DNA of 48,008 bases from CAYSRJ01 sp964525675. GTDB taxonomy: Bacteria > Spirochaetota > B62-G9 > DRHN01. The first letter of the stretch is position 1. Each line of letters opens with the position of its first letter. Under the pieces are notes generated by a model. The model made no database searches and was not told the origin of the DNA. It saw only the letters and a program-made list of their open reading frames with translations. The stretch lies in assembly GCA_964525675.1 (NCBI GenBank), contig CAZGJW010000006.1:1-48008 (forward strand). The letters run 5' to 3'. The translations under genes and the position numbers were made by a program. This document shows, piece by piece, positions 8,668-16,745 of this stretch.

Positions 8668-10089
8668 ATGCGCTATAAACCCATGTTATCACTTATACTA
8701 CCAATCCTCATATCTTTTAGCATCCCGTTTACCGGGCACGGTCGGGAGATTCCTACAGAGTCCGACAATCAAACGGTGTCAGACATCACAATTCCACAGG
8801 GACTTCTCGATGCAGAAAAGCAGGCGGTTGAGTGGATAAAAGGCCGAATCGTACCGAACACAACTGTTTCCGATCCAGACCCTGCCAGAAGAAGGCTGTT
8901 AACAAGCTATGTTGTCCCTGAAGACGATCCCTCCTACAAGTATATATACAGCCGTTCATTCATATATGACGATGCACTGGGAGCGATTGCCATGACCATG
9001 ACCGGACATTACCGTGAAGCTGAAAGAATACTCAGTGCGATAGGAAGGCTCATGCAAAATGACGGGAGCCTGTGGTTCGCATACAACACCGCGAACAGCT
9101 GGCCGAACGAGGGCGATCACGAGGGTGCGATCATCCGAACCGGAGCAATTGCATGGGTCGGCTACGCATATACCTTTTACCTGGAGACGCGTCTGCAGGA
9201 AGACGAGTCCTTTCTTTCAACCGACATACTAGCACAGGAATATCTGAAACATGCTGAAAAACTGGCAGAATACGTAATACGCCGGCAGATTCGATCTGGT
9301 TCGGATATGAGATGCGGTCTTATCACCGGCGGCTGGGGACTGTATGATGTAAAAATCAAGACTGATGAGAAAGCCCCTGACAGGCAAATCCCTGTCGAGG
9401 AATTTCATAAAACCGAGGTCAAATGGGTGAGCATGGAGCACAACATTGATATATACTTCTTCCTCAGGGATCTGGGAATTCTTACTGGAAAAAAGGCGTA
9501 TGGAGATGCCGCGGAAATGGTGAAACAAGGCCTCATGCGGTTGTGGGATGAGGAAAGCAGCCAGTTTATCAGGGGGGTAAAGGGCAATCAGATTGCGGAT
9601 TCTGCTCTTCCTCTGGACGGTGCGTCATGGGGCGCCCTGTTTCTCAACAGTATAGGAGAGAACCTGAAAGCGCAAAAGAGCCTGAACACTATTGAGAAAA
9701 ACTTTTTCTGTGAAATAGGCGATTTGCGCGGTTTCAAGCCGTACTACAGCGGCTCAATATATGAAGACGAAAAAGTCAATGCATTCTACTTTCACAATAA
9801 TCCTGAAAAACAGTGGGGGGAGCTTGATATCGTCTGGGGCGAAGGGACACTCGGTGTCGCCGCCGCGTACATAAAAGCAGGCAGAAAGATGAAAGCTCTT
9901 GAGATAATCGAATCGATCATGCCGATGCAGACAAACGGCGGATTCAGGTATGCATCATCAGCAGTACCCTATCAGTTCAACAACTATCCAAGTATTGCGA
10001 GCACCGCCTGGTTTGTGGTAGCTATTGAGATGCTGAAAAGTACACCATCAGGCGTATTGTTCTGGACTAAAACGGACGGTGGACTATGA
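8668..10089 (+). CDS. Secreted (alpha/alpha)-barrel-like protein, possible glycoside hydrolase
   Basis: A 473-residue protein with an N-terminal signal sequence (MRYK followed by a hydrophobic core LSLILPILISFSIPF). The rest is rich in amphipathic helices and recurring aromatic/acidic motifs, such as SFIYDDALGA, WPNEGDHEGA, SMEHNIDIYFF and LDIVWGEGTLGVAAAY. That spacing is typical of (alpha/alpha)6 toroid carbohydrate-active enzymes, but I cannot assign a GH family. Its stop overlaps the start of a polysaccharide deacetylase (ATGA), so the two are co-translated. A secreted hydrolase/deacetylase pair suggests trimming or modifying an exported amino-sugar polysaccharide; that is inference from context. 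Confidence 0.7.
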   Translation: MRYKPMLSLILPILISFSIPFTGHGREIPTESDNQTVSDITIPQGLLDAEKQAVEWIKGRIVPNTTVSDPDPARRRLLTSYVVPEDDPSYKYIYSRSFIYDDALGAIAMTMTGHYREAERILSAIGRLMQNDGSLWFAYNTANSWPNEGDHEGAIIRTGAIAWVGYAYTFYLETRLQEDESFLSTDILAQEYLKHAEKLAEYVIRRQIRSGSDMRCGLITGGWGLYDVKIKTDEKAPDRQIPVEEFHKTEVKWVSMEHNIDIYFFLRDLGILTGKKAYGDAAEMVKQGLMRLWDEESSQFIRGVKGNQIADSALPLDGASWGALFLNSIGENLKAQKSLNTIEKNFFCEIGDLRGFKPYYSGSIYEDEKVNAFYFHNNPEKQWGELDIVWGEGTLGVAAAYIKAGRKMKALEIIESIMPMQTNGGFRYASSAVPYQFNNYPSIASTAWFVVAIEMLKSTPSGVLFWTKTDGGL

Positions 10090-11909
10090 AACTGTACCCC
10101 ACCCTTTCTACAGTACTTCTTACCCTTTTCTTGAGCCTGTCTACCCTATCTCACGCCGCTGCCGACGCTGAAGCTGCAGACGACCTTCGCCTTCAGGTTA
10201 AAGCAGGCCTGCTCGATGTAGGAGCAGCAGCGGGAAACTCACCGGGTGCTGTTGAATTCCGTGCGCTCAGACGCATTTTCGATATACTCGGTATACCCTA
10301 CGACATACTCACAGACACAAAGAACCTTGACAACTACCGTGTGATCTATACGGGTGGGCCTCTCACAAACAATAAACTTTCCGCTGATCCCATGAATGCT
10401 CTGTACGATTACGTTGAATTCGGCGGCATGCTCGTATCAGCCGGAGAGGTGGGAAACAGGCTCTATCCGTTATTCGGAATACGCGGACATACCGCAAGCA
10501 GGAAGCGCTACCGGATGTCATTCACCGGTGAGGATGCATCCCTGCAGTACATCGATCACCCGCATGAAAAGACCATTTCTCTCGGAAACGGTGAAAAACA
10601 TTTTTACGATGATGTCATCTGGTCTCACGGGTATGCGCTGTCTACGGCAATACCGCTTGCGATTTTTACAGACGGAACTGCCGGTTTTCTGAAAAACAGC
10701 TACGAACGGGGAGCCGCATACCTGCTTGGGTTGTCGTATACTGAATCGGTCCTTCTCCCCCAGATAGGAAACGACTACGAGGCCCAGAGAAAATACGTCA
10801 ACAGCTTCGAACCTTCGGCCGATGTCATTATGCTTCTGCTTAAAAGTATTTACGAAGCCTGTTACTCACCCTATGTATATATCAGCACCATACCCTATGC
10901 GCGCCCGACCGCACTCATTCTCACACACGATGTGGATGCGCAGAGTTCGTTCGTCGATTCCTTGAAGTTCGCAGATATTGAACAAAAATACGGGACAAAC
11001 AGCACCTTTTTTGAAAATACCAAGTACTTTACCGACTGGATGGATATCGACTATTACAATATCAAGGAAAATGTAGACGCCATACGAGAGTTGAAGCGAA
11101 GAGGCTGGGATATAGGCTCGCATACCGTATCCCACTATAAAAAATTTGCCTCTGTTAAGGAGGGTGACCCGAAGGTTACGTTTGAGACATACGATCCCGA
11201 GCACAAAAAAACGGTACAGGGCGAAGTCCGTGTGAGCAAAGAGCTTCTGGACAGGGACATACCGGCTCAGAATACCGTGTCCTTTCGCGCGGGAGACCTC
11301 GAATATCCGATTATTCTCATACGTGTTCTCGAACAGGCGGGCTATAAATACGATTCAACATTCTCCGCAAACGACGTTCTTTCAGCATTCCCCTTCTACG
11401 CTCTGGAAGAACGTCACCCCGATTCAAAAGAGTCGAGCATTATTGAAATCCCCGTCACACTCGATGATTCGATGGGGTATCTCAAACCCGGAACGATAGA
11501 CAAAGCATTGAATATCTGGTTCGACATCGTAAACCGGCATATGGATAATGAAGCAATAACCGTTTTACTGATGCATCCTTCCGATACGCGCACCAAAACC
11601 TACAAGCTCGAGGCCCAGGAGGGGCTTATGAAGAAAGTCGCAAAACTGGGCGGGTGGATGGGGGATTTGACGACCTTCGGGAATTTCTGGCGTGACCGGA
11701 ACAATACAAAATTCAGGCTGTTTCGAGACACAGACGACACACTGATCATCAAACTGAACAGTGCCGGGAGCAACCTCAACCCTGCAGTCGGCTTTGTAGT
11801 AGGAAACACGAAATCAAAGCGTGTCATTGTGCAGGATGCAGCTGGAAAGACATTGCACTACACTGCACGACGGTACAACAATAAACTATATCTCGGACGT
11901 AACGAGTAA
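10086..11909 (+). CDS. Secreted polysaccharide deacetylase with N-terminal domain
   Basis: A 607-residue protein with a signal peptide ending near SHAAA. Residues about 35-250 form a domain resembling glutamine-amidotransferase-like or glycan-associated modules (IYTGGP, GGMLVSAGEVG). From residue 275 comes a NodB-homology domain: THDVDAQ (280-286) gives the catalytic base and metal aspartates, HTVSH (346-350) the metal histidines, FRAGDL (400-405) the arginine motif, and LMHPSD near 505 the catalytic histidine. All zinc-dependent carbohydrate esterase 4 motifs appear present. A C-terminal beta-rich tail follows. It is translationally coupled to the preceding helical protein. The likely role is removing N-acetyl groups from a cell-surface polysaccharide. 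Confidence 0.85.
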   Translation: MKLYPTLSTVLLTLFLSLSTLSHAAADAEAADDLRLQVKAGLLDVGAAAGNSPGAVEFRALRRIFDILGIPYDILTDTKNLDNYRVIYTGGPLTNNKLSADPMNALYDYVEFGGMLVSAGEVGNRLYPLFGIRGHTASRKRYRMSFTGEDASLQYIDHPHEKTISLGNGEKHFYDDVIWSHGYALSTAIPLAIFTDGTAGFLKNSYERGAAYLLGLSYTESVLLPQIGNDYEAQRKYVNSFEPSADVIMLLLKSIYEACYSPYVYISTIPYARPTALILTHDVDAQSSFVDSLKFADIEQKYGTNSTFFENTKYFTDWMDIDYYNIKENVDAIRELKRRGWDIGSHTVSHYKKFASVKEGDPKVTFETYDPEHKKTVQGEVRVSKELLDRDIPAQNTVSFRAGDLEYPIILIRVLEQAGYKYDSTFSANDVLSAFPFYALEERHPDSKESSIIEIPVTLDDSMGYLKPGTIDKALNIWFDIVNRHMDNEAITVLLMHPSDTRTKTYKLEAQEGLMKKVAKLGGWMGDLTTFGNFWRDRNNTKFRLFRDTDDTLIIKLNSAGSNLNPAVGFVVGNTKSKRVIVQDAAGKTLHYTARRYNNKLYLGRNE

Positions 11910-11934
11910 CTGCCGACTGGGCCTAAACGAATAG

Positions 11935-12135
11935 CTGCTTTTACAAAGATTTACCGGTTTTCCTGGCCGCGCATCCAGAGAGAGCAGCCCGGAGGTGGTC
12001 CCGATCTTGAGCTCATACGAACCCGTGAGTACCACCTTCAACGAGGTTCCCCCATGAACTTTCCTGTTTGGGCGCGAATGCCGATAGGGTATTCCCCGGG
12101 CGCGGCCGTGGAAACCGGATTTACTTCTTCATATT
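11935..12135 (-). pseudogene. NEW3-domain protein remnant
   Basis: The minus strand reads VSTAAPGEYPIGIRAQTGKF in one frame and VVLTGSYELKIGTTSGLLSL followed by DARPGKPV in the next. Together they match the pattern of NEW3 domains found at the C-termini of some glycosidases and transporters-associated proteins (GtYPv.v.A.sg...V.GsYeL.l.T..grLs.d...GK). A frameshift near 12060 and the lack of either end show that it is a fragment. An apparent long inverted repeat here (ACCGGTTTTCC / GGAAACCGG) is explained by this coding sequence. Confidence 0.55.
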
Positions 12136-12374
12136 CTGTCCCTGCTTATATTTTTACAAAAAAAAAATTACAATAACCTTTCATAAACATTACAATTTTG
12201 TAATGTTGGTGTAAAATCGAACAACAAGGAGAAAATACTTAAGGGGCTTCTCAAAAAAATAACACAACTGACCGAAGGATTATACAACCGTTTATATATT
12301 GAAATTATCGTGCCTGGTTACCTAAGGAAGGAGCCCTATTGGACCACATAGTGGAATACTTCTTTTTCACCTTA
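12136..12374. other. Intergenic region between NEW3 remnant and Gre-family gene
   Basis: AT-rich. It contains the palindrome at 12186-12207 and, after it, an AAGGAG signal leading into a short frame (KILKGLLKKITQLTEGLYNR) that ends after about 40 codons. I cannot identify this frame and do not call it a gene. Confidence 0.4.
12186..12207. promoter_or_regulatory. Palindromic operator-like site 1
   Basis: AACATTACAA-TT-TTGTAATGTT: two perfect 10-bp arms around 2 bp. The same motif with one mismatch lies at 13847-13868, and a half-site lies at 8553-8562. The size and symmetry suit a dimeric repressor. The regulator is unknown. Confidence 0.55.
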
Positions 12375-12926
12375 TCATTTGTAATCGATTCGCCGTATAG
12401 TGAGGGTCATCTCGCCTGCCGGGACCTTTACCGCAACTGCGTCACCCAACCTCTTTCCGATCAGTGCCTTCGCTAAAGGTGAAAGCCAGCTCACCTTACC
12501 CTCTGTGGGGTCACTTTCATCTACTCCGACGATTCTGTATAATTTTTCACCTCCGTTTTCCTCGAGCACGGTTACTTTCGCGCCGAAAAGCACTCGACCC
12601 GTATCTTGTTTCCCCGGTTCCACGATCTCAAGGTTGTCTACCATTTTCGTCAGGTACTGAATTCTTCGGTCAACCTCTCTGAGCAGTCTCCTGTCAAGAA
12701 GGACACTCTCCCGCAACACTCCAGTTTCATCTGTCACCGCTGAAGAAATTCGAGCAATAAGCTCCGGTCTCCTAACTTTACAGAGCTCATCGAGCTCATC
12801 CCTGATTTTTGTCGCTCCATCGGATGTCATGTAATTCTTCGTCCCCTCCGGCAGCGGATACTTCGCTTCAGGGATGTCGCTTCCCATGAAGTCATCGTTC
12901 GATTCACTTACAAAGGCCCTACTCAT
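12375..12926 (-). CDS. GreA/GreB-family transcription factor, atypical
   Basis: A 183-residue protein. It begins MSRAFVSE like GreB, then has a coiled-coil domain (residues about 33-105) and a GreA/GreB C-terminal FKBP-like domain (VTVLEENGGEKLYRIVG...SDPTEGKVSW, PLAKALIGKRLGD). In cleavage-competent Gre factors the coiled-coil tip carries a GDLSENAEY-type motif; here the equivalent segment reads TDETGVLRESVLLD, so the acidic tip is altered. It may therefore bind RNA polymerase without normal cleavage stimulation, like other Gre homologues. It is preceded by family-A repeat copy 2 and followed on the same strand by no further gene. Confidence 0.82.
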   Translation of the reverse strand: MSRAFVSESNDDFMGSDIPEAKYPLPEGTKNYMTSDGATKIRDELDELCKVRRPELIARISSAVTDETGVLRESVLLDRRLLREVDRRIQYLTKMVDNLEIVEPGKQDTGRVLFGAKVTVLEENGGEKLYRIVGVDESDPTEGKVSWLSPLAKALIGKRLGDAVAVKVPAGEMTLTIRRIDYK

Positions 12927-12947
12927 ATTGTGTTGTCCCTGTAATTA

Positions 12948-13026
12948 AAAGTGGCGTATGTCCCTGGCGGGATATGCCACTTCGCGGCCGAGTATCAAAC
13001 TCTAACTTGCTCGAAGTTACTTAGAA
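12948..13026. repeat. Palindromic intergenic repeat, family A, copy 2
   Basis: Inverted relative to copies 1 and 3. It contains a long imperfect hairpin, AGTGGCGTATGTCCC-TGGC-GGGATATGCCACT, then GAGTATCAAAC and TAACTT-GCTCG-AAGTTA. It lies 22 bp 5' of the Gre-family gene and just 3' of the DRR-repeat protein gene. The terminal blocks match copy 1 closely, while the central GATCGG block is replaced. Confidence 0.78.
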
Positions 13027-13049
13027 GCCGAAAAACCAAGCATCCTCGA

Positions 13050-13262
13050 TCAGGCGATATGCAGCGCCCGTCTATCCGAGATCGACCGCCGGTCATTATA
13101 CAGTCTTCTATCAGTACCAGACCGTCTGTCGGAACCTGCCCGAATATCAAAGTCGATGTCAACGAAAGCAAGCCTTCTCTCAAGCCCACTTCTCCTTTCT
13201 GACTCGGATCTTCTTTCCTGGCAGCTCCTGCGGTCGTCCCCTCTTCTTCTTTCAGGTGTCAT
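13050..13262 (-). CDS. Small DRR/ERR-repeat protein
   Basis: A 70-residue, highly charged, low-complexity protein made of repeated (D/E)RR units spaced 5-7 residues apart: ERRRGDDRRS, ERRSGLERR, GSDRRSGTDRR, LYNDRRSISDRR. Such GxDRRxxxDRR strings are seen in small bacterial proteins and as tails of signalling proteins. The function is unknown, with nucleic-acid or membrane-surface binding possible from the charge pattern. The ATG is preceded by a modest GGGGAA. It lies between a PDZ protein and the Gre-family gene on the same strand, so it may be co-transcribed. The repetitive pattern persists to the end, which argues it is a real coding frame. Confidence 0.55.
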   Translation of the reverse strand: MTPERRRGDDRRSCQERRSESERRSGLERRLAFVDIDFDIRAGSDRRSGTDRRLYNDRRSISDRRALHIA

Positions 13263-13406
13263 AACCGTTCCCCATTTTTTTATTATGCATTGAAATAACT
13301 TTACTTCGGAAAGAATATTTTTGCAAGATGAAAATATCTTCTCGGTTGGGTGTGAGTCCCCAAAAACTTTGTATTAAAATACGTGTGGACAGCCCTGAAG
13401 ACTTAT

Positions 13407-13745
13407 TTACCTGACGGTGAGATATACCAGTGTAATGGATTGCCTCCTATCCCGGTCTCTTATCAATAGTTTGATCTCGCCCTTTCTCAGTTCCTTTTCG
13501 ATGAGATTGCAAAACTGATCTGCATTCTGTACTGCATCATCTCCCACGCGAATAATAATATCATCGCAGTTCAATCCTGCATGATGTGCGGTCTTGCCCG
13601 GGACGACTTTCCTGATGATCACGCCAGATATATCGGTAACTCCCTTACTGGAGTCTACCGGCAAGAAAATATCCTCAACCTCAACCCCCAGTACCTCATT
13701 AGTGGCAAACCGCCCTTTTCTGAAAGGCATGATCCTGTAAACCAT
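13407..13745 (-). CDS. Stand-alone PDZ-domain protein
   Basis: A 112-residue protein with no signal peptide or protease domain. From about residue 18 it has a PDZ fold: GVEVEDIFLP, then SGVIIRKVVPGKTAHHAGL and NCDDIIIRVGDDAVQNADQF, the usual 'G....A..AGL..GD.I..v....v' pattern, ending with a beta strand ITLVYLTVR. It probably binds a C-terminal peptide of a partner protein; in HtrA and RseP families this domain is attached to a protease, which is absent here. GGCAGGAGGGAG precedes the ATG. A palindromic operator-like site lies about 100 bp upstream. Confidence 0.72.
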   Translation of the reverse strand: MVYRIMPFRKGRFATNEVLGVEVEDIFLPVDSSKGVTDISGVIIRKVVPGKTAHHAGLNCDDIIIRVGDDAVQNADQFCNLIEKELRKGEIKLLIRDRDRRQSITLVYLTVR

Positions 13746-13846
13746 CTCCCTCCTGCCGGTATTTTTATGTCCTTTATTTTAATGCCGTTGCAGCAATCAC
13801 GATCTTTTGATATTGTATAATACCAACCTTTCAATCCCATTACACG

Positions 13847-13868
13847 AACATTACAATTTTGAAATGTT
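13847..13868. promoter_or_regulatory. Palindromic operator-like site 2
   Basis: AACATTACAATTTTGAAATGTT, one mismatch from the palindrome at 12186-12207. It is about 100 bp upstream of the PDZ gene start and could regulate it or the divergent antiporter. Confidence 0.5.
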
Positions 13869-13906
13869 TTATACTACTGCAATGAAAAAAATCCATGAGA
13901 GGTTAC

Positions 13907-13968
13907 GGTAAAAACCATTAGGCAAGTTTCGGGTTGGACCTTTTATAATTAAAAGTTCATTTGCCTAT
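13907..13968 (-). repeat. Dispersed structured repeat, family B, partial copy B3
   Basis: Only the 5' hairpin third is present (minus-strand sense: ATAGGCAAATGAAC ... ACTTGCCTAATGGTTTTTACC). The inner hairpins and the 3' end are missing. It lies 100 bp upstream of the antiporter gene. Confidence 0.8.
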
Positions 13969-14069
13969 GATATAATTAAAAAAAATATTAAAATATTTAG
14001 AAAATTAATCTATATTATGCTAACCATATACAATACGTGTTAAATACAGTTAATACATGGAAAAATGCT

Positions 14070-15761
14070 ATGCATTTCGCTGAACCCGGGATATTACTTA
14101 TACTGGGAATCGCCGTTTCAGGCGGGATTTTGAGCGCCGTTATTGTCAGGCGGTTGAGCATTCCCCAGGTGCTCGGATATCTTGTTATGGGGATTATCAT
14201 CGGAGCAAGTGGATTCAAACTGGTAACTCGTGCAGATATCGCAGCTCTTGCTCCCCTGAACTTTTTTGCCCTCGGTGTGATAGGATTTCTCGTTGGCAGC
14301 GAAATCCGGTTTGAGACATTTAAAAAATACGGCAGGCAGTTTTCCTCCATCCTGCTCGCGGAGGGACTATCCGCATTCATACTGGTAAGCGTACCCATAT
14401 CGGTGATAATGTATTTCCTGTTCAAAGACCTGACCTCGGCAATAGCCGCAGGAATCGTGTTCGGCGCTATAGCCTCTGCAACCGATCCCGCATCAACCAT
14501 CAACGTTCTCTGGGAGTATCGTTCTGCGGGCATACTTACCACAACGCTCATTGCAATCGTTGCACTTGATGATGCACTTGCAATGACCCTGTACGGCATC
14601 GGAACGAGCATTGCACAGATGCTTACAGGAACAGACATCTCTTTAGCTGCACAGGTCGTTGGCGTCATTGTGGACCTGGGTGGCTCCCTGACACTCGGTT
14701 TTGCAGCAGGCATGGTGCTGAATTTTCTACTTCATCGTTCACGTACACGTGATTACATGCTATCGCTTGCCATAGGGGTTTTGCTTCTCTGCATTGGAAT
14801 TGCTGTTATGTTTTACATGGACGTCATACTTGCCGCCATGATGGCAGGCATTACTGTAAGCAACAGTTCGCCCCGGCGAAGCAGGGAATTTCTGGGGCTT
14901 ATACAGAGTTTCGCAACCCCGATCTATATACTGTTTTTCGTTCTTGTCGGTGCACGGCTCGGCATCTCATCGATGCCGCTCTGGCTCTGGCTCATCATCG
15001 GGGTGTATGTACTTGGCAGAAGCGTGGGCAAGACTGCAGGTGCATTTATCGGCGCACGGATCTCAAAAGCCGATAAGGTGGTACAGAGGAACACCGGGCT
15101 CGGGCTGTTTGCCCAGGGAGGGGTTGCTGTTGGCCTCTCCATAATGGCAAGCGAGCATTTGCAGGGGATCAACATTTCGGCTGACCTGTCGCTCGGAGAT
15201 GCAATTATCTTCGGTGTCACTGCAACTACCTTTATCGTCCAGATTGCAGGTCCTCCCCTCGTAAAAATCGCCATTAAACGCGCGGGTGAGATCGGAAAGA
15301 AGATAACCGAGGAGGATGTTATTGCAGGGTGGAAAGTTGAAGATGTCGTCGACAAAGATGTCGCTGCAGTTGCTGAAAACACACCGCTCTCCCTGATATT
15401 TTCAAAAATTCCCGAGGCCAGGTACAACTTTTTCCCGGTAACGGGAAAGGACGGCAGGGCAGTCGGGCTCGTTACCTTCGAAGAGCTCAAAGACATTGTT
15501 CTCGACCAGTCAAGCTGGGAGTGGCTCGTTGCATCCGACGTAATGACGCCTGTCAGGGACAGCCTGTATCTCAAAACACCGCTTGGTGATGCGCTGAGGT
15601 CTATGAATCAGGTCGGCATCGAACAGGCTCCCATATTCGATAAAGAGGAATCGCAGAAACCCGCGGGCGTGCTCGATACCAGGAGAGTGAAGCAAAAAAT
15701 AAGGCAGTACCTTGTTGAACGGGGAGCTGGCTCTTCAGATCTTGAAACCACCGGCAACTGA
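14070..15761 (+). CDS. CPA2-type cation:proton antiporter with C-terminal CBS-like domain
   Basis: About 563 residues. The first 400 form 11-13 membrane segments of the sodium/hydrogen exchanger fold. GAIASATDPASTI and VALDDALAMTLYG contain the conserved acidic residues of the ion-binding site (TDP and the paired aspartates). The cytosolic C-terminus (about 410-540) looks like paired CBS modules (VEDVVDKDVAAVAENTPL, FFPVTGKDGRAVGLVTFEE, ASDVMTPVRDSLYLKTPLG), which usually bind adenine nucleotides. I prefer ATG 14070, which has GGA 8 nt upstream, over an in-frame GTG at 14037 with no ribosome site. A PTS EIIA-HTH gene follows, 110 bp downstream. Confidence 0.87.
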   Translation: MHFAEPGILLILGIAVSGGILSAVIVRRLSIPQVLGYLVMGIIIGASGFKLVTRADIAALAPLNFFALGVIGFLVGSEIRFETFKKYGRQFSSILLAEGLSAFILVSVPISVIMYFLFKDLTSAIAAGIVFGAIASATDPASTINVLWEYRSAGILTTTLIAIVALDDALAMTLYGIGTSIAQMLTGTDISLAAQVVGVIVDLGGSLTLGFAAGMVLNFLLHRSRTRDYMLSLAIGVLLLCIGIAVMFYMDVILAAMMAGITVSNSSPRRSREFLGLIQSFATPIYILFFVLVGARLGISSMPLWLWLIIGVYVLGRSVGKTAGAFIGARISKADKVVQRNTGLGLFAQGGVAVGLSIMASEHLQGINISADLSLGDAIIFGVTATTFIVQIAGPPLVKIAIKRAGEIGKKITEEDVIAGWKVEDVVDKDVAAVAENTPLSLIFSKIPEARYNFFPVTGKDGRAVGLVTFEELKDIVLDQSSWEWLVASDVMTPVRDSLYLKTPLGDALRSMNQVGIEQAPIFDKEESQKPAGVLDTRRVKQKIRQYLVERGAGSSDLETTGN

Positions 15762-15800
15762 CCGGAATATTGAAAGACGCCTCTTGTTACGAGCTGCATC

Positions 15801-15842
15801 CAGCAGACTGCAGTCCGGATGAGCTGCACTAGCCGTCTGCTG
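15801..15842 (+). promoter_or_regulatory. Nested hairpin in the leader of the HTH-EIIA gene
   Basis: CAGCAGAC (15801-15808) pairs with GTCTGCTG (15835-15842), and TGCAG pairs with CTGCA inside it. It lies in the 110 bp between the antiporter stop and the HTH-EIIA start; no U-tract follows, so an RNA leader structure or processing site is more likely than a terminator. Confidence 0.4.
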
Positions 15843-15871
15843 AATAACCATGCATAAAAGGATGGGATTGT

Positions 15872-16519
15872 ATGGCTGAAAATGAAATCATGACGATTGA
15901 AGAGGTGGCGGATTACCTCCGTGTTTCGGAACGGACGGTTTATGAATGGGCCAAAAAAGACCAAATCCCCTGCGGGAAGATCGGGACATCGTGGCGCTTC
16001 AAGCGCTCCGAGATTCAGAAGTGGGTAGACAAACGGCTTGGAAAACCTCGTGTTGCAGACTCGCCCCCATCAATTTCTCTTTCAGGTGTGCTGACCCCAA
16101 AACGCTGTGTTATTTTAAATAACACGAACAAGGCCGAAGCTCTGAGCGAAATGATCAACGTTATCGCTTCCGCGCCGCAGATTTCCAACAAAGATGAGCT
16201 TACAACAGCTATCTTCAGCCGTGAAAAGCTCATGAGCACCGGAATAGGACTTGGCATCGGCCTTCCCCATGTAAGGCTTGCATCCGTATCCGATATTGTC
16301 ATGGCATTCGGGGTGAGCAGAAAACCGATTACCGACTATGAGTCCCTTGACGGCAGACCGGTTCACATTATAGCAATGATTGCGGCAGGGCAGAACCAGC
16401 ATGCAGAGCACATACGCCTGCTCTCACATATCAGTGCGCGGCTGAAAGATCCCGAAACACGTCAGGCGCTCGTAAAGGCACGTGATGCGGAGGAAATATA
16501 CAGGATTTTAACAGCCTAG
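15872..16519 (+). CDS. Excisionase-type HTH fused to PTS EIIA (fructose/nitrogen type)
   Basis: A 215-residue fusion. Residues 5-55 are an HTH_17 domain (IMTIEEVADYLRVSERTVY, then GTSWRFKRSEIQKWV). Residues 70-213 are a PTS_EIIA_2 domain with the phosphorylatable histidine H133 in GIGLGIGLPHVR. The EIIA half resembles regulatory PtsN-type rather than transport EIIA. The arrangement suggests DNA or protein binding controlled by phosphorylation of the EIIA half. It follows a CPA2 antiporter, recalling the control of ion transporters by EIIA-Ntr, but a direct link is inference. No PTS transporter is nearby. Confidence 0.85.
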   Translation: MAENEIMTIEEVADYLRVSERTVYEWAKKDQIPCGKIGTSWRFKRSEIQKWVDKRLGKPRVADSPPSISLSGVLTPKRCVILNNTNKAEALSEMINVIASAPQISNKDELTTAIFSREKLMSTGIGLGIGLPHVRLASVSDIVMAFGVSRKPITDYESLDGRPVHIIAMIAAGQNQHAEHIRLLSHISARLKDPETRQALVKARDAEEIYRILTA

Positions 16520-16629
16520 CAAAACGCCATTTTTTTCACCCTGAAATCGGCAGTGTTGACAAACAGAAGTCCAATACACTATATTGCACCTGCGACAGCA
16601 GTATAATTGACCATTCAGAGGTTACCTCC

Positions 16630-16737
16630 GTGGAACGAATATTTTCTATCAGCACCGTTGCGTATGATGGACATCCGCTTTTTAATGCGCTCGAACATCT
16701 AAAACAATTGGGTGTCTCGAATATCAAACCTAATTGA
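16630..16737 (+). pseudogene. Sugar phosphate isomerase/epimerase, N-terminal fragment
   Basis: A GTG-initiated frame of 35 codons reads VERIFSISTVAYDGHPLF and NALEHLKQLGVSNIKPN, then TGA. This matches the first strand and helix of AP-endonuclease-2/xylose-isomerase-like TIM-barrel proteins. The matching C-terminal part lies at 16908-17279, on the other side of repeat B4; about 120 central residues are absent. Confidence 0.7.
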
Positions 16738-16745
16738 TTAAAAAA

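Noticed and set aside
11951..12118. Long-range inverted repeat (ACCGGTTTTCC...GGAAACCGG) suggesting a structured RNA of about 170 nt.
   Set aside because: The minus strand across it reads as a NEW3-like coding remnant; the complementarity arises from the codons at its two ends, and the interior does not fold convincingly.
12240..12345. A short plus-strand gene after an AAGGAG signal (KILKGLLKKITQL...).
   Set aside because: About 40 codons, no usual start codon at the right distance and no recognisable similarity.
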